From: JAGOTP01 sp964598725
GTDB taxonomy: Bacteria; Patescibacteriota; Patescibacteriia; 2-12-FULL-60-25
Assembly (NCBI GenBank): GCA_964598725.1
Contig: CAZRCW010000001.1
Location: forward strand, 620,001 to 684,000
Reading direction: 5' to 3'
Length of the DNA stretch: 64,000 nucleotides
Shown: piece after piece, positions 33,090-41,067 of the stretch
Position numbering within the stretch: the first letter of the stretch is position 1
Layout: each line of letters begins with the position of its first letter
Made by a program: the position numbers and the translations under genes
The notes under the pieces: model-generated
Told to the model about the DNA's origin: nothing
The model's input: only the letters and a program-made list of their open reading frames with translations
Database searches by the model: none

Positions 33090-35384
33090 ATGAACAACGA
33101 ACAGACATATAAGGTCAAAGGTATGCATTGTGCGTCTTGCGCGGGCATTATCGAAAAGACGTTTAAAAAGATTGATGGGGTTGAGTCCGCTGAGGTGAAC
33201 TACGCGACCGAAACCGCCAAAGTTACTTTTGATGAGATGAAAACGAACGGAAATACCCTTTCTCAATCAGTCGAACCGCTCGGATATTCGCTGATTGTTC
33301 CGACAGCGCTGTCAATGGGAATGTCCGCAAGTGAGCATGCGGCTCATCTTGGCATGAATCAGTCCAAGAAAGAGAAGATCGATGAGATCGCAGACATGCG
33401 TGTAAAGTTTTTGTCGGTTCTTCCACTGGCAATAGTTAGTGCCTTTGTTATGGGGTGGGATATTCTAGGGCAGTTTGGCATTATTCCGACGCAAGGCTAC
33501 GTTCTTAAAGAATTTTTCCACCACCTCTTACCGATCTTCGCGACGTATACGCTGTTTGCTGTTGGTAAGCCCTATCTTCTCGGCCTGTACCGTTTTCTCC
33601 GTTACGGCAAGGCGAATATGGATACTCTGATCGGTCTAGGAACATCAGCAGCATTTCTCTACAGTTTTGTGATCACGGCCTTCGAAGAAACGCTTCGTCC
33701 CTATTTGAACGTTGATCATAGTTATTACGACGTGACGATTGTTGTCATTACCTTCATTACGTTAGGTAAATATCTCGAAGCGCGCGCCAAGGTAAAGACA
33801 GGTGACGCGATTGAGAAGCTGCTTAATCTTCAAGCAAAGACCGCGCTCGTCGTACGTGAGGGGAAGGAACAGGAAATACCGGCTCATCAGGTCTTGGTGG
33901 GTGATTTGATCGTGGTGAAGCCAGGGGCAAGTATCCCTGTAGACGGGATGATTACCGAAGGGTCGTCGTTCGTTGACGAATCCATGGTGACCGGTGAACC
34001 GATGCCGGTTGAAAAAGGACCGAACGATAAGGTCGTTGCTGGAACAATGAATACGAGCGGTTCATTTATCTTCAAAGCAACCAAGGTTGGTTCAGAGACG
34101 CTACTCGCGAAGATCATCAAAATGGTTGAGCAGGCTCAAGGAAGTCGTGCGCCGATCCAAGCGCTTGCCGACAAGGTCTCTTCCGTCTTTGTGCCAATTG
34201 TTCTCGTTCTATCGTTCGTGGCGTTAGCAGCTTGGCTGATCTTCGGTATTCCATCGCTTGGATACGCGCAGGCCCTCTCTTATGGATTAACTTCATTTGT
34301 TGGAATCCTTGTGATCGCTTGCCCTTGTGCGCTTGGTCTTGCGACGCCGACAGCAATTATCGTCGGAGTCGGCAAGGGGGCGAAAGAAGGGATATTGATC
34401 AAGGATGCTGCGACGCTTGAAAAGCTTCATAAAGTAAACACGATCGTCGTCGATAAGACAGGAACGATTACCAAAGGAAAGCCCGAACTTACGAATATCG
34501 AAAATCATTCTAGTCTATCAGAGGAAGCGGTTGTTTCGATCCTTGCCTCGCTTGAGTCTAAGTCTGAACACCCGATCGCATATGCAATTATGGAGTATGT
34601 GAAGGGCAAGAAAATAGACACGATCTCCCTGAAAGGCTTTGAAAATATCAAAGGCAAAGGTTTGAAGGGACGAATCGACGACGTGGAGTACTTTGCAGGT
34701 AGTACCAAGCTTATCGCTGACCTCAACATCCCCTTTGATTTACAGAGTATTGAACGGGCAACGCTGCAAGGAAAAACACCCGTCATCCTTGCCACGAAAG
34801 AAGAGGTGGTTGCGATCGTGTTTGTTGCGGATACGATTAAACCGGGAGCAATTCAAGCTGTGAAAGATCTTCACGCTCTGGGAATCAAGGTGGTAATGCT
34901 TACCGGGGACATGAAGAACACCGCTGAAGCGATTGCGAAGGAGGCTGGTATTGATGACGTAGTCGCAGAAGTTATGCCTGAAGACAAGTTGAACAAGGTG
35001 AAAGAGCTTCAATCCCAGGGTCATCTTGTCGCTATGGCAGGGGATGGAGTGAACGATGCTCCAGCTTTGGCCCAGGCCGATGTCGGGATCGCGATGGGAA
35101 CGGGAGCCGATGTGGCGATTGAAACAGCGGGAATCACGTTACTTCATGGCGATATCTCGAAGCTCGTAAAAGCCATTCATCTCTCCAAGATCACAATGAC
35201 AGGTATCAAACAGAATCTCTTCTGGGCATTTATCTATAATATCGTTGGGATCCCCCTAGCGGCTGGTCTCTTTTACCCTCTATTCGGCTGGCTCTTGAAC
35301 CCCATATTTGCGGGGCTCGCGATGGCGTTCTCAAGCGTCTCGGTTGTCAGTAATTCCTTGCGCATTAAGGCTAAGAAGATCTAA
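33090..35384 (+). CDS. copA: Copper-exporting P-type ATPase
   Basis: P1B-type ATPase that pumps Cu(I) out of the cytoplasm. Start at ATG 33090 gives 764 residues. There is one N-terminal HMA domain with GMHCASC (about residues 11-17), eight membrane helices, the TGEP phosphatase motif, the transport-site ACPCALGLATP, the phosphorylated Asp in DKTGTITKG, SEHPIAYA, MLTGD and AGDGVNDAPAL. All catalytic residues are intact. It lies second-last-but-two in the csoR operon, ahead of the HMA-TauE-like gene. The ATG was chosen because the sequence before it belongs to the previous gene's end. Confidence 0.96.
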   Translation: MNNEQTYKVKGMHCASCAGIIEKTFKKIDGVESAEVNYATETAKVTFDEMKTNGNTLSQSVEPLGYSLIVPTALSMGMSASEHAAHLGMNQSKKEKIDEIADMRVKFLSVLPLAIVSAFVMGWDILGQFGIIPTQGYVLKEFFHHLLPIFATYTLFAVGKPYLLGLYRFLRYGKANMDTLIGLGTSAAFLYSFVITAFEETLRPYLNVDHSYYDVTIVVITFITLGKYLEARAKVKTGDAIEKLLNLQAKTALVVREGKEQEIPAHQVLVGDLIVVKPGASIPVDGMITEGSSFVDESMVTGEPMPVEKGPNDKVVAGTMNTSGSFIFKATKVGSETLLAKIIKMVEQAQGSRAPIQALADKVSSVFVPIVLVLSFVALAAWLIFGIPSLGYAQALSYGLTSFVGILVIACPCALGLATPTAIIVGVGKGAKEGILIKDAATLEKLHKVNTIVVDKTGTITKGKPELTNIENHSSLSEEAVVSILASLESKSEHPIAYAIMEYVKGKKIDTISLKGFENIKGKGLKGRIDDVEYFAGSTKLIADLNIPFDLQSIERATLQGKTPVILATKEEVVAIVFVADTIKPGAIQAVKDLHALGIKVVMLTGDMKNTAEAIAKEAGIDDVVAEVMPEDKLNKVKELQSQGHLVAMAGDGVNDAPALAQADVGIAMGTGADVAIETAGITLLHGDISKLVKAIHLSKITMTGIKQNLFWAFIYNIVGIPLAAGLFYPLFGWLLNPIFAGLAMAFSSVSVVSNSLRIKAKKI

Positions 35385-35394
35385 CAATCCCTCT

Positions 35395-36417
35395 ATGTCA
35401 CAAACCTATACCTTCCACGTCAATGGGATGCACTGTAATTCCTGCATCATTCTCACTGAAAGTGAACTGAAGGACATAAATGGAGTATCAAAGGCAAAAA
35501 CGTCGCTCCATAATAATAGCGTTGAAGTTACGGGAGAGTTCGGAGATAAAACTCAAGAACAAGTCATGAACGAACTATCGGAGGTATTGAAGCCCCATGG
35601 ATATTCGCTCACGCTTGAGAAAGCAGCGAAAATCGTAAGCTGGTCAGATTTTGCAATCGCTCTGCCTATCGCTCTCGCCTTTATCATCGCTTTCATTTTC
35701 TTGCAGAAGCTGGGGATCGTGAATTTGGTGAATGCGTCAGACGTAGGTTATGGAACGGCCTTCATCGTCGGTCTCGTCGCTTCTGTTTCGACGTGTATGG
35801 CCGTCGTTGGTGGGATTGTGTTGTCGTTATCCGCAAGCTTTGCAAAAGAAGGCGATAAGGTGCGTCCTCAAGCGATGTTCCATGTTGGTCGCCTCGTGTC
35901 CTTCTTTATTTTAGGAGGTGCTATTGGGGCATTGGGGTCGGTCTTCCAGATTGGTGCGAAGGCAATGCTTGTCTTGGAATTAATCGTGGCTCTCGTTTTA
36001 CTCGTGCTTGGTGTTAACTTGCTTGATATCTTCCCATGGGCAAAGAAGCTACAGCTCACGATGCCAGCGGCTCTTGGGACGCGTGTACACGGTTTAAAGA
36101 AGGCGAATCATTTGCTCACGCCCCTGCTTGTCGGGATCGTTACATTCTTTCTGCCTTGTGGCTTTACGCAGTCAATGCAGATCTATACGCTTACGACAGG
36201 AAGTTTTTGGAAGGGTGGATTCACCATGCTCGCGTTTGCTCTGGGAACATTGCCCATCTTAGCTCTTTTAAGCTTCAGTTCACTCGGGATCCATAAAAAA
36301 GCGCAATCAGGTGTTTTCTTTAAAACAGCTGGATTTATTGTCATTTTCTTCGCGCTTTTTAATCTGATCAATACGCTGGTTGTCGCTGGAGTGATTCAGC
36401 CAGTATTTAGTTTCTAG
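35395..36417 (+). CDS. HMA domain fused to DsbD_2/TauE-SafE-like transporter
   Basis: Start at ATG 35395 gives 340 residues. An N-terminal HMA metal-binding domain (about 1-75) has GMHCNSC. Six or more membrane segments follow, with STCMAVVGG and FFLPCGFTQSMQIY, the paired Cys/Pro motifs of the heavy-metal DsbD_2 (UreH-like) family. It is expected to move copper or reducing power across the membrane alongside CopA. It is 10 bp after copA in the same operon. Confidence 0.9.
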   Translation: MSQTYTFHVNGMHCNSCIILTESELKDINGVSKAKTSLHNNSVEVTGEFGDKTQEQVMNELSEVLKPHGYSLTLEKAAKIVSWSDFAIALPIALAFIIAFIFLQKLGIVNLVNASDVGYGTAFIVGLVASVSTCMAVVGGIVLSLSASFAKEGDKVRPQAMFHVGRLVSFFILGGAIGALGSVFQIGAKAMLVLELIVALVLLVLGVNLLDIFPWAKKLQLTMPAALGTRVHGLKKANHLLTPLLVGIVTFFLPCGFTQSMQIYTLTTGSFWKGGFTMLAFALGTLPILALLSFSSLGIHKKAQSGVFFKTAGFIVIFFALFNLINTLVVAGVIQPVFSF

Positions 36418-36435
36418 TCCTTTTCTAGTATCTAT

Positions 36436-36837
36436 ATGAATAAAGTTATTCTCGTGTCAGCTGCATTCACTGTTTTAGCTATCGGCGGAATCGTCGCTTT
36501 GCTAAAGACTAACAATGCAGAGATGCCTACTGGTTCAGTGAGTAGCCAAGCAAACGTCACCATGATCGATGGAAAACAAGTGATTCAGATTCATGCCAAG
36601 GGGGGATATGCTCCACGTGTGACCGTTGCAAAAGCAAATACACCGACAGTAATTGATGTCATCACAGATGGTACGTATGATTGTTCCTCGTCTCTGACGG
36701 TTGCAGCGGTAGGTTTTCGTAAGACCTTGCCGTCAACCGGTACAACGCCGATCGACATCCCCCCTCAAAAGCCGGGAGCAATCATTAAAGGGCTATGTAC
36801 TATGGGGATGTACAGCTTTGTTGTGAACTTTAATTAA
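36436..36837 (+). CDS. Membrane-anchored cupredoxin-like protein
   Basis: A 133-residue protein with an N-terminal membrane anchor or signal (about 4-23), then a single cupredoxin-like domain. Visible candidate copper ligands are the Cys in TYDCSSSL and the Cys-Met group in GLCTMGMYSF. It is the last clear copper gene in the csoR operon, so an outer-face copper-binding role is likely. It lies 18 bp after the DsbD_2-like gene. Confidence 0.85.
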   Translation: MNKVILVSAAFTVLAIGGIVALLKTNNAEMPTGSVSSQANVTMIDGKQVIQIHAKGGYAPRVTVAKANTPTVIDVITDGTYDCSSSLTVAAVGFRKTLPSTGTTPIDIPPQKPGAIIKGLCTMGMYSFVVNFN

Positions 36838-36870
36838 GGGTGAAGTCACACTCAGGATAAAAAGTACTGT

Positions 36871-37338
36871 ATGGATACACTTTTCATTTTTGGGGCGAAA
36901 TATCTGATGGTTTTTGCTCTGCTTATCGGAACAGCATTCTTTTTCATTCAGTCGAGGGACACGCAGAAGCGAATGCTTTTGTTCGCTATTACGGCAGGTA
37001 TATTAGCGCTTTTAACAGCTCTTGTGGCGGGATATCTGTATACTGACCCTCGTCCATTTGTCATAGGTAACTTCCTCCCGCTGATTCCGCATGCTGCCGA
37101 CAATGGGTTTCCCTCTGATCATACGTTAATGACCGCTTTAGCTGCTGCGGTTGTTTACCCATTCAACCGTCGCGTAAGTGTCATTCTCTGGCTTATCACT
37201 GTTCTCGTTGGAATTTCACGTGTCTACGTGGGCGTCCATCATCCTATAGATATCATCGGTAGTATGCTCATCGGGATTGGAACAACGACCATCGCCCATA
37301 TTGGGCTTCAGCGGTATGCATATAAAAAGCTTGCTTAA
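36871..37338 (+). CDS. PAP2-family phosphatase
   Basis: A 155-residue membrane phosphatase. The three PAP2 motifs are visible: YTDPRPF (a shortened form of KxxxxxxRP), FPSDHT, and SRVYVGVHHPIDIIGS, with catalytic His in the last two. Such proteins commonly dephosphorylate undecaprenyl pyrophosphate to recycle the cell-wall lipid carrier. It follows the copper operon by 33 bp and ends before a strong terminator. It may be co-transcribed with the copper genes; a functional link is not evident. Confidence 0.9.
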   Translation: MDTLFIFGAKYLMVFALLIGTAFFFIQSRDTQKRMLLFAITAGILALLTALVAGYLYTDPRPFVIGNFLPLIPHAADNGFPSDHTLMTALAAAVVYPFNRRVSVILWLITVLVGISRVYVGVHHPIDIIGSMLIGIGTTTIAHIGLQRYAYKKLA

Positions 37339-37360
37339 AACAAACAACGTCTATTCTTAA

Positions 37361-37484
<124 letters not shown>

Positions 37485-37487
37485 TCC

Positions 37488-37577
37488 TCGGCTTAGGCTG
37501 CTGACCACCCGTTCACCTGGTTGCTACCAGGTTCACTTGGGTCTGCAGCATGCCTGCGGTTTAGCTTCGCTAGAGAA
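37488..37577 (-). repeat. Copy A of a ~90-bp element upstream of tRNA-Ser
   Basis: Read on the minus strand, it matches 39069-39158 at roughly 85-88 percent by eye, with no large gaps. It contains the hairpin CCTGGT-AGCA-ACCAGG and ends within 5 nt of the tRNA 5' end. It could be a conserved promoter/leader or a duplicated mobile fragment. Confidence 0.85.
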
Positions 37578-37685
37578 GCCGTAACCGGTCAGCTTTGCTT
37601 CGCAAGGGATCAGTGGCGAAGCCACGAGATCGGCCTACGGAGACGGCGGAAGGATAGAAGAAAAAAGAAGAATTGTCGAGATGGG

Positions 37686-38336
37686 TTAGATCTTGAGGGT
37701 GTCGCCTAATTCGAGGGGACAAAGGTCGCGTTCTTGCTTAGCGAATAGAGGTTTCAGCATGTTGTCGAAAATACGGGTGCGCATGAAGTCTTTCAGGACG
37801 GCGTCGTGGATGGGGAGGATGCGTTTGGCTTGGACGCTGGTCGCGAGTTCCATGGCTTGGTTCAGGTTGAGCCAGGGGCCGGCGACGGGGAGCGCGAGGA
37901 CGTCGCAAACCGGGATGCTTTGAGGTTGATAGGAGTCGCCAGGATGAAATAGGTTGTCCACCAAGAAGCCGACGTTATCTGGAACGGCGATTGGTAAGCT
38001 GCCGTGTGGGGCACGAATCGCTTGAACGTTGAAGCCCGCGAGCTCCTGCGTCTCCCCGTGTTTAATCAGCTGATAGGGGATATGGCGTTCATCCAGCACC
38101 TTCCCAATCTCAGGAATCGTGACGATCGTCGCTGAACGCATCGATAGGAGCTCCTCCAGGATAGCTGGATCAAAGTGGTCCGCGTGGTTATGGGTAAGGA
38201 GAATGACGTCTACCGGCCCGATATCTTGAGAGGTGATCTTCTTTTCGATAAAGGAGAAGATGCCTGGGTCGATCAGGAGCTTGGCTCGGCCTTTTTCGAG
38301 GAGCAAACACGAGTGGAGGAACTTTTTGATGATCAT
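37686..38336 (-). CDS. Metallo-beta-lactamase-fold hydrolase (UlaG/YtkL-like)
   Basis: A 216-residue MBL-fold protein. It starts IIKKFLHSCLLLEKG, with metal-binding THNHADHFD, then LFHPGDS, and a final His in ILPIHDAV. This spacing resembles the UlaG-like group rather than true beta-lactamases. The substrate is unknown. It lies between the two copies of the tRNA-Ser upstream element. No close operon partner is present. Confidence 0.9.
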   Translation of the reverse strand: MIIKKFLHSCLLLEKGRAKLLIDPGIFSFIEKKITSQDIGPVDVILLTHNHADHFDPAILEELLSMRSATIVTIPEIGKVLDERHIPYQLIKHGETQELAGFNVQAIRAPHGSLPIAVPDNVGFLVDNLFHPGDSYQPQSIPVCDVLALPVAGPWLNLNQAMELATSVQAKRILPIHDAVLKDFMRTRIFDNMLKPLFAKQERDLCPLELGDTLKI

Positions 38337-38379
38337 ACGGAAATGGTAGCAATCAAGTGATTTTTATGAAACGGACCTT

Positions 38380-38408
38380 TTGACACACGCCAATAAGTAT
38401 AATAGGAT
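38380..38408 (+). promoter_or_regulatory. Promoter of GC-rich cassette 3
   Basis: TTGACA (38380-38385) and TAGGAT (38403-38408) are 17 bp apart. A TATAAT also occurs at 38398 but is only 12 bp from the -35. The leader would be about 35-40 nt, with AGGAGA 7-8 nt before the ATG. Confidence 0.6.
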
Positions 38409-38448
38409 ATTTTTCCTACCTCTGGTGGGAGAAAAGGAGAAGTCGCTG

Positions 38449-38886
38449 ATGGATGAATTCGATCGAAGAACCCCTCTCTGGATAGAGGCGTACGAGCGGG
38501 ATCTGAAGCTGCTCCTGATGATGATCGATGGGGCGAAGCACGATCCCAAGATCCGTTGGTACCTGAGCGGCCTGCTCATGTATGGGCGGGCACCGCAGGC
38601 TGAGAGCAGGGAGGCCCTCAACTTGTTTCGTGAACAGCAGGAGGCGCACTACGCCTCCGAGTTCAAGAAGCGCGCTGATGCCGATGCGGCACGGGGAGGG
38701 GAGGACTCCGTTGTTGCCGTGTGGGAGTTGCTCCACAAAGCAAACGCAGGTGACCCGGTGCTTCGCCGATGGATTGTCCTGATGGGGCAACTTTTAGGCC
38801 TCCCCCTGCCCAAGGTGCAGGAGGTCATTGACGGCGACGTCGCGCCTGATGAGCTTGAAGAACCCCACGACGAAGGAGAGGGCTAA
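38449..38886 (+). CDS. Orphan helical protein in GC-rich cassette
   Basis: A 145-residue soluble, charged protein that I do not recognise. The first ~60 residues (RRTPLWIEAYERDLKLLLMM) and the 105-135 region (VLRRWIVLMGQLLGLPL) look helical; the end is very acidic (Glu/Asp-rich). The ATG at 38449 is preceded by a good AGGAGA Shine-Dalgarno site. Its codons are GC-ending, unlike the flanking MBL and toxin-antitoxin genes. It has its own promoter and a large GC-rich hairpin after the stop, so it forms a self-contained unit. Confidence 0.8.
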   Translation: MDEFDRRTPLWIEAYERDLKLLLMMIDGAKHDPKIRWYLSGLLMYGRAPQAESREALNLFREQQEAHYASEFKKRADADAARGGEDSVVAVWELLHKANAGDPVLRRWIVLMGQLLGLPLPKVQEVIDGDVAPDELEEPHDEGEG

Positions 38887-38888
38887 AC

Positions 38889-38933
38889 CCCGTCCCCAAG
38901 AACCGCAACACACTCGTGCGGTCAGGGGGCGGG
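38889..38933 (+). terminator. Large two-part hairpin after cassette 3
   Basis: The outer stem CCCGTCCCC/GGGGGCGGG (38889-38897 with 38925-38933, one G-T pair) encloses the inner stem ACCGCA/TGCGGT. It is followed by TGTGTTATTT. It is a probable terminator, though the T-run is broken. Confidence 0.6.
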
Positions 38934-39068
38934 TGTGTTATTTCTCACGTTTTGGCTTATTCCTTGATCACTCCGGGTGAAGCTGTTACCATCCTCGTGC
39001 TACATTTTGTCTGTTTTCCCCTTCGAAACAAAGTGTATGTCTGCTGCTTCTTGGCTCGTTTAGCTCTG

Positions 39069-39158
39069 TCTAGCGAAGCTAATGCGCAGGCATTGTGCAG
39101 ACCCAAGTGAGCCTGGTAGCAACCAGGTGAACGGTTGGTCAGCACAATAAGCCGAGCA
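39069..39158 (+). repeat. Copy B of the ~90-bp element upstream of tRNA-Ser
   Basis: It matches 37488-37577 in inverted orientation and ends 1 nt before tRNA-Ser(GCT). The shared core includes GCAGACCCAAGTGA, the hairpin CCTGGT-AGCA-ACCAGG, GGTGAACGG and AAGCCGAG. Confidence 0.85.
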
Positions 39159-39159
39159 C

Positions 39160-39251
39160 GGAGAGATACCCAAGCGGCTGAAGGGGCGGGATTGCTAATC
39201 CTGTAGGGGGCCAAAAGCCCCGCGAGGGTTCGAATCCCTCTCTCTCCGCCA
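39160..39251 (+). tRNA. tRNA-Ser (anticodon GCT)
   Basis: Acceptor stem GGAGAGA pairs with TCTCTCC. The anticodon loop TTGCTAA gives GCT (codons AGC/AGU). The long variable arm GGGGG-CCAAAAG-CCCC is typical of tRNA-Ser. The T loop is GTTCGAATC, and CCA is encoded. A terminator follows at once. Confidence 0.97.
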
Positions 39252-39286
39252 CGTAAAAATCACCCTGTGTTGGGTGATTTTTACGT
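39251..39286. terminator. Terminator of tRNA-Ser(GCT)
   Basis: A 15-bp perfect stem (39251-39265 with 39272-39286), 6-nt loop, with A5 and T5 runs. It begins on the last base of the encoded CCA. Confidence 0.9.
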
Positions 39287-39320
39287 TGTGGTTCACATGT
39301 CCCAGTCGGTCATGTTTCTG

Positions 39321-39349
39321 TAGACAAGACAAGAAATCCGTCTTATAAT
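39321..39349 (+). promoter_or_regulatory. Promoter of the PIN toxin-antitoxin pair
   Basis: TAGACA (39321-39326) and TATAAT (39344-39349) are 17 bp apart. The -10 ends 8 nt before the ATG at 39358, predicting a leaderless mRNA. Confidence 0.75.
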
Positions 39350-39357
39350 TTATCTGT

Positions 39358-39540
39358 ATGAACTATTCTCTTAACTTGAATTTTCACATCGATGAGAAGC
39401 GAAAAGCTCCTATCGGAAAGTCATCAGCATCACCAAAAGTGAATGTTCATGCTTTGTTGAAATTGATTAAAGAGAACAAAGAGATTGAAGATCAAATAAA
39501 AGTTGATGCTGAACATGTCGCTCTTGATCGCCAGGTCTGA
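39358..39540 (+). CDS. Small putative antitoxin paired with a PIN-domain protein
   Basis: A 60-residue protein. The N-terminal half is polar (FHIDEKRKAPIGKSSASPK). The C-terminal half is a probable helix (VNVHALLKLIKENKEIEDQIK). I recognise no family. Its size, its place directly before a PIN-domain gene with a 35-bp overlap, and its own promoter make an antitoxin role likely. It has no obvious DNA-binding motif, so the helix may mainly bind the toxin. Confidence 0.7.
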   Translation: MNYSLNLNFHIDEKRKAPIGKSSASPKVNVHALLKLIKENKEIEDQIKVDAEHVALDRQV

Positions 39541-40090
39541 AGCCGCCGACTGGTCACAGAAGTACATTTTTGTTGATAACGATGTCCTGCTCATTCTCTC
39601 GACCAATGAAGAATTTGCCAAGGATTTCTTTGAAGTATTTCAAAATGCTCGGCTCACGTTAGACCCATTTACAGAAATCGAGTTCCTTCGTGGTACGTAT
39701 CTCCTCGATCAGATTAAAATTAAAGAGCAGATCATCAGTACCGCCTTTGAAGTCACCATTAACCATCAGGATCACTTTATAAAGCTTCAGCAGAACTTTT
39801 TGATTCTTTCTCAGATCTATCGCAAAAAACAGCAGGCGTTAGGAGCGAGTTTTGTTGATTTGATGATCGCAGCTCGAGCCATGTTGAATGCCCATAACTC
39901 GTTGCTGCTAACGGGAAATCGGAAGGACTTTCCACCCTGCCTTTTTGATACGGTGATGGTTATAAATCAGGAAAAACCCTCAGGTGAAACACGAAACTTT
40001 CACCTCCTCTCTTTTAACATTGATCATTTCAAAAAAGAGTACGTAGGCTTACAGTTGACGACCTCGAAGGCCTCTCAAAAGAACCGCTAG
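39506..40090 (+). CDS. PIN-domain ribonuclease (putative toxin)
   Basis: A 194-residue protein from ATG 39506; another ATG lies at 39515. PIN-domain acidic residues appear in order: FVDNDVLLIL (Asp), a Glu in TEIEFLRGT, the Asp in GASFVDLMIAA, and LLTGNRKDFP near the end. PIN nucleases of the VapC type cut tRNA or mRNA and are inhibited by a neighbouring antitoxin. The start lies inside the 60-residue upstream gene, so translation is coupled. The tail after residue ~150 is longer than in VapC. Confidence 0.78.
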   Translation: MLNMSLLIARSEAADWSQKYIFVDNDVLLILSTNEEFAKDFFEVFQNARLTLDPFTEIEFLRGTYLLDQIKIKEQIISTAFEVTINHQDHFIKLQQNFLILSQIYRKKQQALGASFVDLMIAARAMLNAHNSLLLTGNRKDFPPCLFDTVMVINQEKPSGETRNFHLLSFNIDHFKKEYVGLQLTTSKASQKNR

Positions 40091-40125
40091 ATTCCCTGGA
40101 TTAGAGCCTTCAAATATTAAAATCC

Positions 40126-40154
40126 TTGACGTATCCCTCAGCCTAGGTTAAGGT
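40126..40154 (+). promoter_or_regulatory. Promoter of the XRE regulator gene
   Basis: TTGACG (40126-40131) and TAAGGT (40149-40154) are 17 bp apart, 30 nt before the ATG at 40185. A nearer TATATT at 40169-40174 is an alternative -10. Confidence 0.5.
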
Positions 40155-40184
40155 AAGTGAACATCCACTATATTATTGTCGCTT

Positions 40185-40445
40185 ATGGCTTCCAAAACCG
40201 CTTCCTCCTCCAAAAACGCCGCTTCTCTCAAGAAGCCTCGTTACACCTTGAACAAGATCGCTGCTACGATTAAGCGCTATCGTACCGAGAAAGACATGAC
40301 CCGTGATGAGCTCGCCCGCGAAGCCAAGGTGAACTACAACACGATCATCAAATTGGAATCCGGCGCCAACAAAAACCCAACCGCCAAAACCTTGATCGGT
40401 TTGTCCTCGGTCTTTGCCTGCACGATCGACGATCTTCTTTCCTAA
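40185..40445 (+). CDS. XRE-family helix-turn-helix regulator
   Basis: An 86-residue protein. A Lys/Ser/Ala-rich N-terminal tail (1-20) precedes a Cro/CI-type HTH (about 23-84): IAATIKRYRTEKDMTRDELAREAKVNYNTIIKLESG, then PTAKTLIGLSSVFACTIDDLL. The tail is likely disordered and DNA-contacting. It is a single-gene unit between a promoter and a strong terminator. Its targets are unknown; the PIN gene pair lies just upstream on the same strand. Confidence 0.9.
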   Translation: MASKTASSSKNAASLKKPRYTLNKIAATIKRYRTEKDMTRDELAREAKVNYNTIIKLESGANKNPTAKTLIGLSSVFACTIDDLLS

Positions 40446-40465
40446 CAGACGGCCGAAAGCATGCT

Positions 40466-40496
40466 AAGATGAACTCGTACCCCACGAGTTCATCTT
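40466..40496 (+). terminator. Intrinsic terminator after the XRE gene
   Basis: A 13-bp perfect stem (40466-40478 with 40484-40496), loop ACCCC, followed by TCGTTTT. A possible extended -10 (TGC-TAAGAT, 40462-40470) for the next gene overlaps its left arm. Confidence 0.88.
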
Positions 40497-40512
40497 TCGT
40501 TTTACACCTATT

Positions 40513-40983
40513 ATGTCACTCACTGTTGGCCAAAAAGCCCCAGCCTTTAACCTGCCAGACCAAGCCGGAACCAAGCATGCGCTCAAGGACTACGCTGGAT
40601 TCTGGGTTTTGCTGTATTTCTATCCTAAGGATGATACACCGGGTTGTACCAAGGAAGCCTGTTCTTTCCGTGATAACTTGCCGAAGTTCAAGAAGGTGGA
40701 TGCCAAAATCTTTGGGATCAGCGTCGATTCGGTGAAGAAGCACGCCAAGTTTGCAGAGAAGTACGAACTCCCATTCACGCTCTTAGCGGATGAAGAGAAG
40801 ACGATGGTTGCTGACTACGGCGTCTGGGGGAAGAAAAAGTTCATGGGTCGGGAGTATATGGGAACCATGCGACAGAGCTTCCTGATTGACCCGAAAGGAA
40901 AAATTGCTAAAATCTATGAGAACGTGAAGCCGGAAGAGCATGCCGCCGAAGTCTTGGCGGATTTAAAGGCACTTCAGGCGTAA
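40513..40983 (+). CDS. bcp: Peroxiredoxin, Bcp/PrxQ type
   Basis: Thiol peroxidase that reduces hydrogen and organic peroxides. The 156-residue sequence has the AhpC/TSA fold with YFYPKDDTPGCTKEACSFRD, peroxidatic Cys45 and the Cys50 partner typical of PrxQ. LLADEEKTMVADYGVWG and RQSFLIDPKG follow. Full length, no signal peptide, so cytoplasmic. It stands alone between a terminator and the helicase gene. Confidence 0.95.
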   Translation: MSLTVGQKAPAFNLPDQAGTKHALKDYAGFWVLLYFYPKDDTPGCTKEACSFRDNLPKFKKVDAKIFGISVDSVKKHAKFAEKYELPFTLLADEEKTMVADYGVWGKKKFMGREYMGTMRQSFLIDPKGKIAKIYENVKPEEHAAEVLADLKALQA

Positions 40984-41067
40984 TACCGCCGTGGTCCGCG
41001 AGCCGTTCCTTTTGACTCTCCAAGGGTGGAAACCGTTTGCGAGAGCCTAGCTATTTCACTTTTACGT

